Shown: positions 1-8,468, numbered from the stretch's first letter. The stretch is 24,539 bases of DNA from Bacteroidota bacterium (GCA_023453665.1 JAEXTA010000017.1:1-24539); one strand, 5' to 3'. Program-made: numbers and translations. The notes: generated by a model from the sequence alone, not told the origin.

Positions 1-480
1 ACCTTCACCCATTAACAAGAAAGCAATTTGTGACATAGGCGCAAGATCGCCGCAAGCGCCAACAGAACCTTTTTCACACACGACCGGAATACAATCTTTA
101 TTCAACATCTCAATGAGTGTCAACGTAATTTCTGGACGACAGCCTGAGTTGCCGTGAGCGTGAACATTTATTCTTCCGGCAATTGCACCGCGAACATGTT
201 CAATTGGCATAGGGTCACCAATGCCGGCAGAGTGATTGTAAATTAAATACTTCTGAAAATCTTTTACCTGGTCATCGTTCAAAACAACTTCTGAAAATTC
301 TCCGATGCCTGTGTTAACGCCGTACATTATTTCGTGAACCTTAATTTTTTCTTCGAGCATTGCTCTGCAGGTTTTTATTCTTTGAAGTGCTTCACTGCTA
401 AGTTCTACTTTTTCTTTGTGGCGTGCTATGCTGACTAGTTTTTCAACTGTAAGATTTGATCCGTCAAGAATGATCGACAT
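1..480 (-). CDS. MIO-family aromatic amino acid ammonia-lyase (HAL/PAL/TAL type), N-terminal part only
   Basis: This open frame of 160 codons runs off the left edge of the window. It begins at ATG (478-480) behind a strong Shine-Dalgarno ACGGAGG at 485-491. It shows the N-terminal hallmarks of the histidine/phenylalanine/tyrosine ammonia-lyase family: Tyr53 in MYGVNTGIGEF, the NHSAGIGDP loop (residues 82-90) that helps set substrate choice, and the cofactor motif GSVGACGDLAPMS. These enzymes eliminate ammonia (or shift the amino group) from an aromatic amino acid using the self-made MIO cofactor. Here the triad is Ala142-Cys143-Gly144 where the family norm is Ala-Ser-Gly. The selectivity position reads Asn82-His83, while the neighbouring hutH has Ser-His, so the substrate may not be histidine. 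It lies 108 nt downstream of hutH on the same strand, probably in the same unit. Lyase versus aminomutase cannot be decided from this part. Family assignment is firm, substrate unknown. Confidence 0.9.
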   Translation of the reverse strand, partial: MSIILDGSNLTVEKLVSIARHKEKVELSSEALQRIKTCRAMLEEKIKVHEIMYGVNTGIGEFSEVVLNDDQVKDFQKYLIYNHSAGIGDPMPIEHVRGAIAGRINVHAHGNSGCRPEITLTLIEMLNKDCIPVVCEKGSVGACGDLAPMSQIAFLLMGEG

Positions 481-588
481 TGTTCCTCCGTAGAAAGAAA
501 TATTTGATGAACAAAGTTAGGGAAAATCGCTGAGAGTACGAACATGATTTTATAAAGAAAGATTAAGAATAAGATAAAGGACAAAAAC

Positions 589-2154
589 CTATAAAAGTTT
601 TATGTTTCTTTCAACTTCATCTAAAATGTTACTACTTCTTATCAATGAAATAACTTTTTCAATTTCAGTGTATAAAACTCTGTCTGATTCTATTGATTTT
701 ACTTTTTTTCTTATTGTATTGAATGCTGATTGAGTTCCGGTTCCGGGTTTTAATGGTTTATGAAATTCAAGTCCCTGGCAGGCTGTTAAAATTTCAATTG
801 CCAAAACTGCGTGAACATTTTTTAAAATCTGAAAACATTTTCTTGCGGCAATCGAGCCCATTGAGTTATGATCTTCCTGATTTGCCGATGTAGGTATCGA
901 ATCAACACTAGCCGGATGAGCAAGTACTTTGTTTTCTGAAACTAATGATGCTGCTGTGTATTGTGCTATCATCAATCCGGAATTTAATCCGCCATTCTTT
1001 GCAAGAAATCTTGGAAGACTGCTAAGCGAACCATTCAACATTCTTTCTGTTCTTCGTTCAGAAACATTTGCGTATTCGGAAAGTGCAATAGCCATAAAGT
1101 CCATTGCAAGAGCCATCGGCTGACCATGAAAATTTCCGCCTTCAAGATGTTCTTCATCATCAGGAAAAATTAATGGATTATCATTTACAGAATTTAATTC
1201 AACTTCTACGCGAGATGTTACATAATCAATTGTATCTCTTGATGCACCGTGGATCTGCGGAATACATCGGATGGAATATGAGTCCTGAACACGCGGATCA
1301 TTCTTCCGGTGAGATTCACGGATCTCACTTTCTTTAATCATCGATAAAATATTTTTTGCAACTGTAATTTGTCCGGGGAATGGTCTTAGTTTATGAATTC
1401 TTAAATCGAATGCGTTGTCAGTTCCGCGCAGTGTTTCGTGAGAAAGAGCACCTGCTATGTCAGCAACTTTTTTAAGTTTGTTCGCTTCAATACAAATGTA
1501 TGCTGCAAAAGCTGTCATCATTTGAGTACCATTAATTAAGGCTAACCCTTCTTTAGCTCCAAGTTTAATCGGAGTTAATCCAAACTTCTTTAACACAGCA
1601 GAAGATTTTTGAACTTTAACTTTATGCTGATCATCGTTTATTACATTTTTAAAAATTTGTACTTCACCTTTTCCTATCATCGCAAGAACAAGATGTGACA
1701 AAGGTGCAAGATCACCACTTGAACCAACTGACCCTTGTGATGGAATAACTGGAATGATGTTATTGTTAATCATTGCAATAAGAAGTTCAAGAGTTTCAAG
1801 ACGAATTCCTGAATGTCCGCCTGCAAGTGCATTAACACGAAGCAGCATCATTATCTTTACAATGAAAGGAGGAAGCGGGTCGCCAACACCTGTTGAATGA
1901 CTTATGATCAGGTTCTCCTGCAATTTTTCAATATCTGCTTTTGAAATTGAAACATTGGCAAACTCGCCGAAGCCTGTCGTTACACCGTAAATTACTTTTC
2001 CTTCGTTAACCCATTTGTCAATTAAAGCGCGTGAACGTTTTATTTTTTTAACTGAATCAGGTGTAAGTTTTACTCTCTGATTTTCTTTTAAGAACGATTC
2101 AATCTTATTTAACGTGAGTGACCTGCCATCGATCATTAAAACATTATTTGCCAT
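589..2154 (-). CDS. hutH: Histidine ammonia-lyase (HutH), with an atypical Ser-Ser-Gly MIO triad
   Basis: A 521-residue protein of full family length that converts L-histidine to urocanate and ammonia, the first step of histidine degradation, in the cytoplasm. Family landmarks are Tyr56 (VIYGVTTGFGEF), Ser85-His86 in the substrate loop (the histidine-lyase signature), Asn208 (ALINGTQ), Gln290 and Arg296 (QDSYSIRCIPQ), and Glu427 in NQEDHNSMG. The C-terminal part (SERRTERML, HPASVDSIPTSANQEDH) is distinctly HAL-like rather than PAL/TAL-like. The MIO motif reads GSVGSSGDLAPLS, so the triad is Ser145-Ser146-Gly147 instead of Ala-Ser-Gly. I chose ATG at 2152-2154; an in-frame TTG lies one codon upstream. 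The start overlaps the end of hflX by 11 nt and has a modest AAGAAG ribosome site inside hflX, which suggests translational coupling. No hutU, hutI or hutG is in view, so a complete Hut pathway is not shown. Confidence 0.9.
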   Translation of the reverse strand: MANNVLMIDGRSLTLNKIESFLKENQRVKLTPDSVKKIKRSRALIDKWVNEGKVIYGVTTGFGEFANVSISKADIEKLQENLIISHSTGVGDPLPPFIVKIMMLLRVNALAGGHSGIRLETLELLIAMINNNIIPVIPSQGSVGSSGDLAPLSHLVLAMIGKGEVQIFKNVINDDQHKVKVQKSSAVLKKFGLTPIKLGAKEGLALINGTQMMTAFAAYICIEANKLKKVADIAGALSHETLRGTDNAFDLRIHKLRPFPGQITVAKNILSMIKESEIRESHRKNDPRVQDSYSIRCIPQIHGASRDTIDYVTSRVEVELNSVNDNPLIFPDDEEHLEGGNFHGQPMALAMDFMAIALSEYANVSERRTERMLNGSLSSLPRFLAKNGGLNSGLMIAQYTAASLVSENKVLAHPASVDSIPTSANQEDHNSMGSIAARKCFQILKNVHAVLAIEILTACQGLEFHKPLKPGTGTQSAFNTIRKKVKSIESDRVLYTEIEKVISLIRSSNILDEVERNIKLL

Positions 2155-3418
2155 CAATCATCTTCTTAATTTTTTCTGAGTTTTCTTTATTTGTTCTGTA
2201 CGAAATTAAAATTTTATCTTCATCATACTTTGTTGAAAGTACATCTGCAAGTTCATGAATCTTTGCTGCTATTCTGCTTTTCTCAACAGGTATTACTATA
2301 TCTTCAGTTACAAACGCCTCTTCAGCGAAGCTTAAAATTTTATCATTAAGTGAGGAAACATTTATACCTTTCTTTGCAGAAATTATTACACTATCAGCAT
2401 ATTTGTTTTTTGCATACTCAAGTAAATGTTTATTTGAAACTGCGTCAACCTTGTTAAACACACGTATTATTTTTTTTGAATGGAAGTGCAGATCTTTCAT
2501 TGTCTGTTCAACAACTGAGATATGATCCTCATAATATTTATGCGACAGGTCAATGATATGGAGTATAATATCAGCATCACGAACTTCATTAAGCGTACTT
2601 TTAAATGAAGCTACTAGATGATGAGGAAGTTTACGTATGAATCCAACTGTATCGCTCAACAACAACTTCCTGTTATTACCAAGTATAAAAGTCCGTGTAG
2701 TGGAATCAAGCGTTGCAAATAATTTGTCCTCTGCAAATACGCCTGCATCTGTCAGCAGATTAAAAAGTGTTGACTTGCCGACATTAGTATAACCGACAAG
2801 TGCCAGTTTAGTCAAATCTTTTCTTCCTGCGCTTTGTGTCGAACGATGGGCTTCGATCTTAACAAGGTTTTCTTTTAAGTGACTAATCCTGTCGCGAATT
2901 ATTCGTCTGTCGGTTTCAATCTGAGTTTCACCGGGACCTTTAGTTCCGATTCCTCCATACTGTTTCGAGAGATGTGTCCACGCCCTCGTTAAACGTGGAA
3001 GCATATACTGAAGCTGGGCAAGTTCTACCTGTGTTTTGGCTTCTTTAGTTTTTGCACGGAAAGCAAAAATATCAAGTATTAGTCCGCTGCGGTCAACAAT
3101 TTTTCTATTTAAAAGTTTTTCAAGATTTCTAACCTGCACGGGAGACAGATCATCATCAAAAATTACTATATCTATTTTTCTTTCTTCAACTATCTCTGCA
3201 AGCTCTTCTGCTTTGCCTTTACCAATGTAATAAGCAGGATCTCTCGTGTACTTTGACTGGATCATTTTATATACTGTATCAGCGCCAGCTGTCAATGCTA
3301 GTTCCTCAAGTTCAGCAAGATGTTCTTCAACAAGTTCCCTTGTTATTTCATTTGTGTGAAGCGCAACTAATGCTGCACGTTCTATTGTCTTCTGCTCAAT
3401 TTCAATTATTGATTTAAT
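2144..3418 (-). CDS. hflX: GTPase HflX (ribosome-associated), probable ATT start
   Basis: HflX is a ribosome-binding GTPase that splits or rescues stalled 70S ribosomes, especially under heat stress. The frame shows the HflX N-terminal domain (KYTRDPAYYIGKGK, then DRSGLILDIFAFRA), the glycine-rich linker GGIGTKGPGETQIETDRR (about residues 155-172), P-loop GYTNVGKS (209-216), switch region SDTVGFIRKLPHHLV, and NKVD. The first ATG/GTG/TTG-type start in frame is TTG at 3295, but that would cut off a conserved stretch: the 41 codons before it encode ERAALVAL and ELEELALTAGAD, which match the HflX N-terminus. Starting at ATT (3416-3418) gives 424 residues, the usual family length, with an AGGAG site 5 nt upstream that overlaps the stop of the preceding gene. 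The frame is closed by TGA a few codons further up and holds no ATG, GTG or TTG. The function call is firm; the ATT start is an inference. Confidence 0.93.
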   Translation of the reverse strand: MKSIIEIEQKTIERAALVALHTNEITRELVEEHLAELEELALTAGADTVYKMIQSKYTRDPAYYIGKGKAEELAEIVEERKIDIVIFDDDLSPVQVRNLEKLLNRKIVDRSGLILDIFAFRAKTKEAKTQVELAQLQYMLPRLTRAWTHLSKQYGGIGTKGPGETQIETDRRIIRDRISHLKENLVKIEAHRSTQSAGRKDLTKLALVGYTNVGKSTLFNLLTDAGVFAEDKLFATLDSTTRTFILGNNRKLLLSDTVGFIRKLPHHLVASFKSTLNEVRDADIILHIIDLSHKYYEDHISVVEQTMKDLHFHSKKIIRVFNKVDAVSNKHLLEYAKNKYADSVIISAKKGINVSSLNDKILSFAEEAFVTEDIVIPVEKSRIAAKIHELADVLSTKYDEDKILISYRTNKENSEKIKKMIDGK

Positions 3419-3429
3419 ACTAACTCCTA
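3416..3429 (-). promoter_or_regulatory. Shine-Dalgarno overlapping a stop codon, with ATT initiation codon for hflX
   Basis: Read on the minus strand, the stop TAG of the upstream batA-like gene (3427-3429) is part of TAGGAG. AGGAG (3424-3428) is followed by a 5-nt spacer and then ATT (3416-3418) in the hflX frame. This arrangement couples hflX translation to the upstream gene. ATT initiation is known for E. coli infC and pcnB, where it limits expression. The alternative is a single-base sequence error of an original ATG. Confidence 0.6.
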
Positions 3430-5517
3430 CTTTATTTCATTTACACTTATCAAATCTTTTTTACTGCTTCTAGCAACCAGCATTTCTGTTATTGCAAGCA
3501 ACAAGGCAATCAAAACAAAATACCGCCACAACTCAGAACCAAACCTTGATTGAACTACTGCCTGCACAGGGTCTTCATTTATATTTAACATAAATGATTT
3601 GCCGCCGAATTTTGCTGAAGTAATATATGATTCAATTTCACTTTCGGATAGGTATTTTATGTCCGATTCAACCGGATCAACATTGACAGAGAACTTATCT
3701 ATAATTTCATTTCCTGTTACGGTATAATTGCCTGGTAATGTCGTCTGACCGAATATATCTGCGTCTTCATTTATTACTTCTTCAGTTTTATCGGGCTTTA
3801 TTATCTTTAAAACGGGAGAACTTTTAGAATAATTCTTTATCTGAATTTCCTGTCCGACAAATTTTTCTTCAACAATCTTTCCATTACTTGCAAGGTAACT
3901 AACTGATTTATAAATGAGCGGGACAAAAAATCCTTTTAAAGGAAGATTAGTCCACGATAAAACAGGAGCCGAAGTGAAAACAAATATTTTTCCATTACCA
4001 GAAACTGATTCAGAAAGAAAAACTGAATTATCATTTAAAGTTATCAGTGGAAGAGAGTTAACTGAAGAATTCATCTTCAGATGATAATAAATCTCCGGCG
4101 AATCTATTTTGTTTTTCTTTTCATCCGGGAAAAGATCAGCAAACACCGGATGCTGAAATTCAATTTTATCAAACTCAACCGAACTGCTGTTGTCATCAAT
4201 TTTTCCGGCAGCGGTTATACTGCTTTGTATATTTAATCCGGCTAACATTGCGGAATATTCAATCGCGCTTATTTGTGATGAAGGAATGATAAACAATCCT
4301 CCGCTGTTCTCTGCATACGATTTAATTTTTTGAAGATTGCTGCCGGAAATGTTTCCACACAATATTATTGTTTTATAATTATTAAGATTAACGGAAGCAA
4401 TTTGGTTTATGTTTCTCTTTTCAATTTTTATTGATGTAGAAGTACCGGGTACATTAAGTGCAAGTTCAATATACTTTGTATCCTGTTCCTGCTGATAAAA
4501 AATAATAACCGGAATGATTTCTGGGATATCAAGTGTAAGGTATCTTTTGTTGTCCTGTAGAATATCGTCATCATCAATCTCAATAAATGTTTCAACGAAA
4601 CCGGAAGTATTAACCTGTGCTTCAATATTTAACATAATTGATTCATCTGGTGAGATACTGAAACTTTGCTGAGCAATTCTTTCACCATTACTGAAAATTG
4701 ATCCGACATTATTGGATATTTCATTCCCTGAAAAATTTTTTATAGTTGCTGTGAAACTTACAGGTTTTCCTTTTTCAAATATTTGTGTTTCAGTTTTAAA
4801 TTCGGTAACAGCAATATTATTTACCGGCTTTTCGTTAAACTTTATCAGGTATAACCGGATCTTTTCATCAGCAAGTTCATTAATCACTGATGCCGATTCA
4901 AATTTCTTTAAAGTTGATTTCTGGAAATCACTAACTATATAAATCTCTTTATTAAAATTATTTGATTCATTTAACAGAACCGCTGCTTTCAACAAACAAT
5001 CGTCAACGTATCCGCTTCCGTAAGATATATTCAAATCCCGCACCGAATTTATTATACCGCCAATATCATTACTGAATTTTATTTCGTTTTGTTGAGAGGA
5101 CGTTAAGAATAATGCGGCTTCATCACCTTCCTGTAAATTACTCAGAAGTTTAATAACACTTTCTTTTGCCTGGTTAAAGTATGAACCGTTATTATCAACA
5201 ACAGACATGCTGAATGAATCATCCAGAATAAAAACTGCAGAAGTTTTTGCAGCCGATGTTGTTCCGCCGATTGCGAGCCCTTCAAGTGTTGGTCTTGCAA
5301 AAGCCATAACAAGAAAAAGAATTATTAAAACTCTTAATGCAAGCAGCAGCCATTGTTTAAGTTTTATTTTCCTGATTTTATTTTTTTGAAGTTCCTTTAA
5401 GAATGCGAGTGTACTGAATTCGATCTTCTTTAACTTTCTTAAATTAAAAAGATGAATCAGAACCGGGATTGAAGCTGCAAGCAGTCCGAAAAGAATAGCA
5501 GGATTTAGAAATATCAT
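3427..5517 (-). CDS. BatA-like protein: N-terminal double-transmembrane domain plus von Willebrand factor A domain
   Basis: A 696-residue inner-membrane protein. It opens with the double-membrane BatA N-terminal domain (segments about 5-22 and 56-74, with the LIHLFNLRKLKKIEFSTLAFL signature between them). A von Willebrand A domain follows with a complete MIDAS start D99-x-S101-x-S103 (DDSFSMS), then an extracytoplasmic beta-rich region of about 450 residues. The last membrane segment is near residues 672-690, and the C-terminus is short and charged. The type is widespread in Bacteroidota, usually near aerotolerance (bat) or MoxR-linked genes, and its exact role is unsettled; metal-dependent protein binding at the periplasmic face is likely. 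No MoxR ATPase or other bat gene is in view. It heads the minus-strand unit batA-hflX-hutH-lyase, and its stop codon supplies the hflX ribosome site. The ATG start at 5515-5517 has only a weak AAAGA site. Confidence 0.8.
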   Translation of the reverse strand: MIFLNPAILFGLLAASIPVLIHLFNLRKLKKIEFSTLAFLKELQKNKIRKIKLKQWLLLALRVLIILFLVMAFARPTLEGLAIGGTTSAAKTSAVFILDDSFSMSVVDNNGSYFNQAKESVIKLLSNLQEGDEAALFLTSSQQNEIKFSNDIGGIINSVRDLNISYGSGYVDDCLLKAAVLLNESNNFNKEIYIVSDFQKSTLKKFESASVINELADEKIRLYLIKFNEKPVNNIAVTEFKTETQIFEKGKPVSFTATIKNFSGNEISNNVGSIFSNGERIAQQSFSISPDESIMLNIEAQVNTSGFVETFIEIDDDDILQDNKRYLTLDIPEIIPVIIFYQQEQDTKYIELALNVPGTSTSIKIEKRNINQIASVNLNNYKTIILCGNISGSNLQKIKSYAENSGGLFIIPSSQISAIEYSAMLAGLNIQSSITAAGKIDDNSSSVEFDKIEFQHPVFADLFPDEKKNKIDSPEIYYHLKMNSSVNSLPLITLNDNSVFLSESVSGNGKIFVFTSAPVLSWTNLPLKGFFVPLIYKSVSYLASNGKIVEEKFVGQEIQIKNYSKSSPVLKIIKPDKTEEVINEDADIFGQTTLPGNYTVTGNEIIDKFSVNVDPVESDIKYLSESEIESYITSAKFGGKSFMLNINEDPVQAVVQSRFGSELWRYFVLIALLLAITEMLVARSSKKDLISVNEIK

Positions 5518-5527
5518 TAAATCTTTA

Positions 5528-5544
5528 TTTTGTTTGAAACAAAA
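5528..5544. promoter_or_regulatory. Palindrome in the batA-marR divergent intergenic region, possible operator
   Basis: The 143-nt gap between the divergent batA-like gene and marR contains an inverted repeat with 8-bp perfect arms (TTTTGTTT / AAACAAAA) around a single G at 5536. It lies 11 nt upstream of the batA start codon. MarR-family dimers commonly bind such palindromes next to their own gene, so this is a candidate operator. It is made mostly of A and T, so chance occurrence is quite possible. No convincing -35/-10 pair was recognised in the gap. Confidence 0.3.
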
Positions 5545-5660
5545 ATAATTAAACCATTCTAAGAATACTATGCTGTAAAAAATAACCGGCGTTTTTTTTA
5601 AAGATATTGATATTCGTTAATTCAAAGCTTAATGTTGTGCTGTAACACAGGAAATTATTT

Positions 5661-6128
5661 ATGGGTGATAAACTTAAACAGCGGTTAAAACAATCAAAGT
5701 TCAGCAGTCCTTCTCAGGAAGCATTGCTAAACCTTTTTGTATCGACTTATGTTGTCAGAGGAAGATACGATACACTTTTTATGAAATTTGGAATAACAAA
5801 TCCCCAGTACAATGTTTTAAGGATTTTAAAAGGGGTTTACCCTGAAGGTTATCCGCGATGCGAAATAATAAGCCGTATGATTGAACCTGCACCGGATGTA
5901 ACAAGGCTTGTTGATAAATTAATTAAAGAGAAATACGCCGAACGATCGCACTCATCTGAAGATAAAAGACAATCGATTACAAAAATTACCAGGAAGGGTT
6001 TAAAATTGTTAGATGAAATACTTCCTGAAATTCAGGCTCTTGATTTGGTGGTCACAAAAAATTTCAGCGAAACTGAATTGAATGAACTTTCAAAACTTTG
6101 CGAAAAATTATACGGAGATAATAATTGA
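5661..6128 (+). CDS. MarR-family winged-helix transcriptional regulator
   Basis: A 155-residue cytoplasmic DNA-binding protein of typical MarR length. The winged helix-turn-helix spans about residues 40-120. The recognition helix lies near 76-90 (PDVTRLVDKLIKEKYAER), followed by the wing with the family signature SSEDKRQSITKITRKG (98-113). N- and C-terminal helices form the dimerisation part. Known MarR proteins usually repress nearby genes and release DNA on binding phenolic or oxidising ligands; no ligand can be read here. ATG at 5661 is preceded by CAGGAA about 8 nt upstream. The gene diverges from the batA unit and converges on pbpC with a 1-nt gap and no visible intrinsic terminator, so its targets may be its own divergent neighbour or genes elsewhere. 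Confidence 0.88.
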   Translation: MGDKLKQRLKQSKFSSPSQEALLNLFVSTYVVRGRYDTLFMKFGITNPQYNVLRILKGVYPEGYPRCEIISRMIEPAPDVTRLVDKLIKEKYAERSHSSEDKRQSITKITRKGLKLLDEILPEIQALDLVVTKNFSETELNELSKLCEKLYGDNN

Positions 6129-6129
6129 T

Positions 6130-8433
6130 TTAAAAAATTTTTACAGAAACTTTTATCGATCCCTGACTTCCCTGATCATCCATACATACAATGTTTAACA
6201 ACTTAACTTTTTCCGGCTTAAAAAAGACTCTCTGACCTGCTTTACTTTTTTTTATGAACTTATTATTCACATACCAGTAGTGATACTTAATGCCGGGATT
6301 GGAAGATGCCAGCAGAACAATTTCCTGCTCTGAATTTTCTTCAATGAAGTATTCAAAATTTTCTGAGGGCGAAACTATTTTCGGACCTGTTCCCTTTCTT
6401 CTTGAGGGACATTCACTGTTATGCTCGGGAACATAAACATACGGTATATTGTTTTGTGAAAACCATGCAATCAATTCAGGCTTCTGAATCGTATAATTCT
6501 TTTTCTTAAAATGATCAGAGGGAAGACATTCTTTACAATACTGAACTGATTCATCCTCACTTACATACAATGTTTGATGAAGATTGCAATACTCATTGTG
6601 GGATTGATTCTTCACCGCAAGTTCTTTAACAAGATTCTTACATTCCGGTGTAGGAAGAAGTCCCGACTCAAAACAAACATCACGTTCATAAATATCATCC
6701 GGTTTACTGAACCATTTATTTTTCGAATGGTAATCAAGAGCGTTAAACAAATCCGCCAGCAATGGTATCGCTGTTTCAGCCCCTGTTAAATAGGGTGAAC
6801 CGCTTCCATTAAAATTTCCAACCCACACGCCGATTGTATAGTTTGGATTAAATCCTATTGCCCATGCATCACGTTTTCCATAAGATGTTCCGGTTTTATA
6901 AGCAAACCTTGGAAGATTGGAATAATCATAGTCAACTAACATATCGTTACGCTGTTTGCCGGAAAGGATTTCTGCAACCAGGTAAGCAGTTTCTTCAGAA
7001 AATATTTCTTCTGTGTCATCTTCATCATTCTCAAGGTATTTTATTTTTTTTAGCTCACCTGAATTTGAGAAGACCGTATAGAATGAAGTCAGTTCTTCCA
7101 GAGATACGCCGCAACCTCCAAGAATTAATGAAAGCCCGAGTTTGTTTTTGTTTTTACTTATCTTTTTAAATCCTGTTGATTCCATAAACTCAATAAAATC
7201 TTTCACACCAATTTTGTTGAGCAGTTCTACTGCAGGGATATTAAGAGAGTTGACCAATGCCTGATCTGTAGAAACTAATCCATAAAATTTTTCATCGAAA
7301 TTTTCGGGCTCATATCCACCTATTTCTATCGGAACGTCCAGTAATTTTGTCCCCGGGGTTAAAAAACCTCTTTCAATAGCAATCGCATATAACGCCGGTT
7401 TTAATGTTGAACCCGGAGAACGTTCTGCTATAATACCATTGACCTGTCCTGAATTTCTCTCATCATAAAAATCAGCAGAGCCGCAATAACCAACCACCGA
7501 AGATGTCCGGTTATCAATAACCAAAACCGCGCCGTTGGAAATACTTTTACTTCGTATCCTGTTTAAATAATTCCATAAAATGTTTTCTGTTGTTTGCTGA
7601 ACCTGCCGATTCAATGTTAATACAATTCTATCTGCATCATATTTTTTCCTTAATAAATTACAGAGATGTGGAGCGTTAACAGGAATCGCGAACCTGTTAA
7701 AAACAATAGGTTCATCAAGTGCATCATTTAAAACTTTTTCAGGAAAAGTTTTTTCTTCTTTAAATCTTTTGATCCAGTAGTCCCGTTTAACCCGGATTTT
7801 ATCATTCATCCTGTCAAGTCTTAAACCATTCGGATCTCCGGGAATTATTGAAAGCAGTATTGCCTGTGATAAACTTAAAGTAGCAGGCGGATGATCAAAA
7901 TAAATGTATGATGCGGATTTAATCCCTTCTACATTACCACCGAGAGGAAGATGACTGAGATATATTTCAAGAATTTCTTTTTTACTGTAACGAAGTTCAA
8001 GCTGGAACGCTCTTAGCACTTCAATTATTTTATTAGTAAACGTTCTACTTTTAGGTTCAAGAATTCTTGCAACCTGCATAGTAATTGTTGAAGCGCCCGA
8101 AACAACTTTTCCATTTGTAATATTGTAGTAAAGTGCTTTTGCGGCAGCAAAAAAATCAACACCTGAATGCCAGAAAAAAGTTTTGTCTTCTTTGTTAATT
8201 ATTGCAGTGATGAGTTCGGGAGAAACTTCTTCAAGCTTTGTCTGCAATCTCCACTTATCATCTTTTGAAAGAAAGGCTGTCAGTAAAGTACCATCACTCG
8301 AATAAATTGCCTGTGAATAGGGCTTTAAATCAGGTAAAGGAAAAACAAAGTTCAGGATTAATAATGAAAATGATAACACTAAAACCGAGGAGAGCCATTT
8401 GTTAGTTTTAAATATTTTGAATACCGATTTCAT
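6130..8433 (-). CDS. pbpC: Penicillin-binding protein 1C (bifunctional glycosyltransferase/transpeptidase)
   Basis: A 767-residue class A penicillin-binding protein that polymerises and crosslinks peptidoglycan. It is anchored by one N-terminal membrane segment (13-32). The GT51 domain shows the catalytic EDKTFFWHSG (Glu82) and GASTITMQVAR (113-123). The transpeptidase domain shows SxxK as Ser342-Thr-Leu-Lys345, SLN (396-398) and KTGTS (513-517). The C-terminal 85 residues match the BiPBP_C domain specific to PBP1C. Between the transpeptidase and this domain is a cysteine-rich stretch (C587, C598, C616, H619, C633, C636, C675). Start ATG at 8431-8433 follows ACGGA. It lies 114 nt downstream of an alpha-2-macroglobulin gene, the same pairing as E. 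coli pbpC-yfhM. In that pairing PbpC is thought to repair cell-wall damage while the macroglobulin traps invading proteases. Confidence 0.93.
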   Translation of the reverse strand: MKSVFKIFKTNKWLSSVLVLSFSLLILNFVFPLPDLKPYSQAIYSSDGTLLTAFLSKDDKWRLQTKLEEVSPELITAIINKEDKTFFWHSGVDFFAAAKALYYNITNGKVVSGASTITMQVARILEPKSRTFTNKIIEVLRAFQLELRYSKKEILEIYLSHLPLGGNVEGIKSASYIYFDHPPATLSLSQAILLSIIPGDPNGLRLDRMNDKIRVKRDYWIKRFKEEKTFPEKVLNDALDEPIVFNRFAIPVNAPHLCNLLRKKYDADRIVLTLNRQVQQTTENILWNYLNRIRSKSISNGAVLVIDNRTSSVVGYCGSADFYDERNSGQVNGIIAERSPGSTLKPALYAIAIERGFLTPGTKLLDVPIEIGGYEPENFDEKFYGLVSTDQALVNSLNIPAVELLNKIGVKDFIEFMESTGFKKISKNKNKLGLSLILGGCGVSLEELTSFYTVFSNSGELKKIKYLENDEDDTEEIFSEETAYLVAEILSGKQRNDMLVDYDYSNLPRFAYKTGTSYGKRDAWAIGFNPNYTIGVWVGNFNGSGSPYLTGAETAIPLLADLFNALDYHSKNKWFSKPDDIYERDVCFESGLLPTPECKNLVKELAVKNQSHNEYCNLHQTLYVSEDESVQYCKECLPSDHFKKKNYTIQKPELIAWFSQNNIPYVYVPEHNSECPSRRKGTGPKIVSPSENFEYFIEENSEQEIVLLASSNPGIKYHYWYVNNKFIKKSKAGQRVFFKPEKVKLLNIVCMDDQGSQGSIKVSVKIF

Positions 8434-8468
8434 TTAATTCCGTCTCTTTGAGTTCTTCGTGTCAACAG

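Noticed and set aside
6126..6150. A/T tract at the marR-pbpC convergent junction as a terminator
   Set aside because: AAAAAATTTTT is self-complementary but has no GC-rich stem, so it is not a convincing intrinsic terminator.
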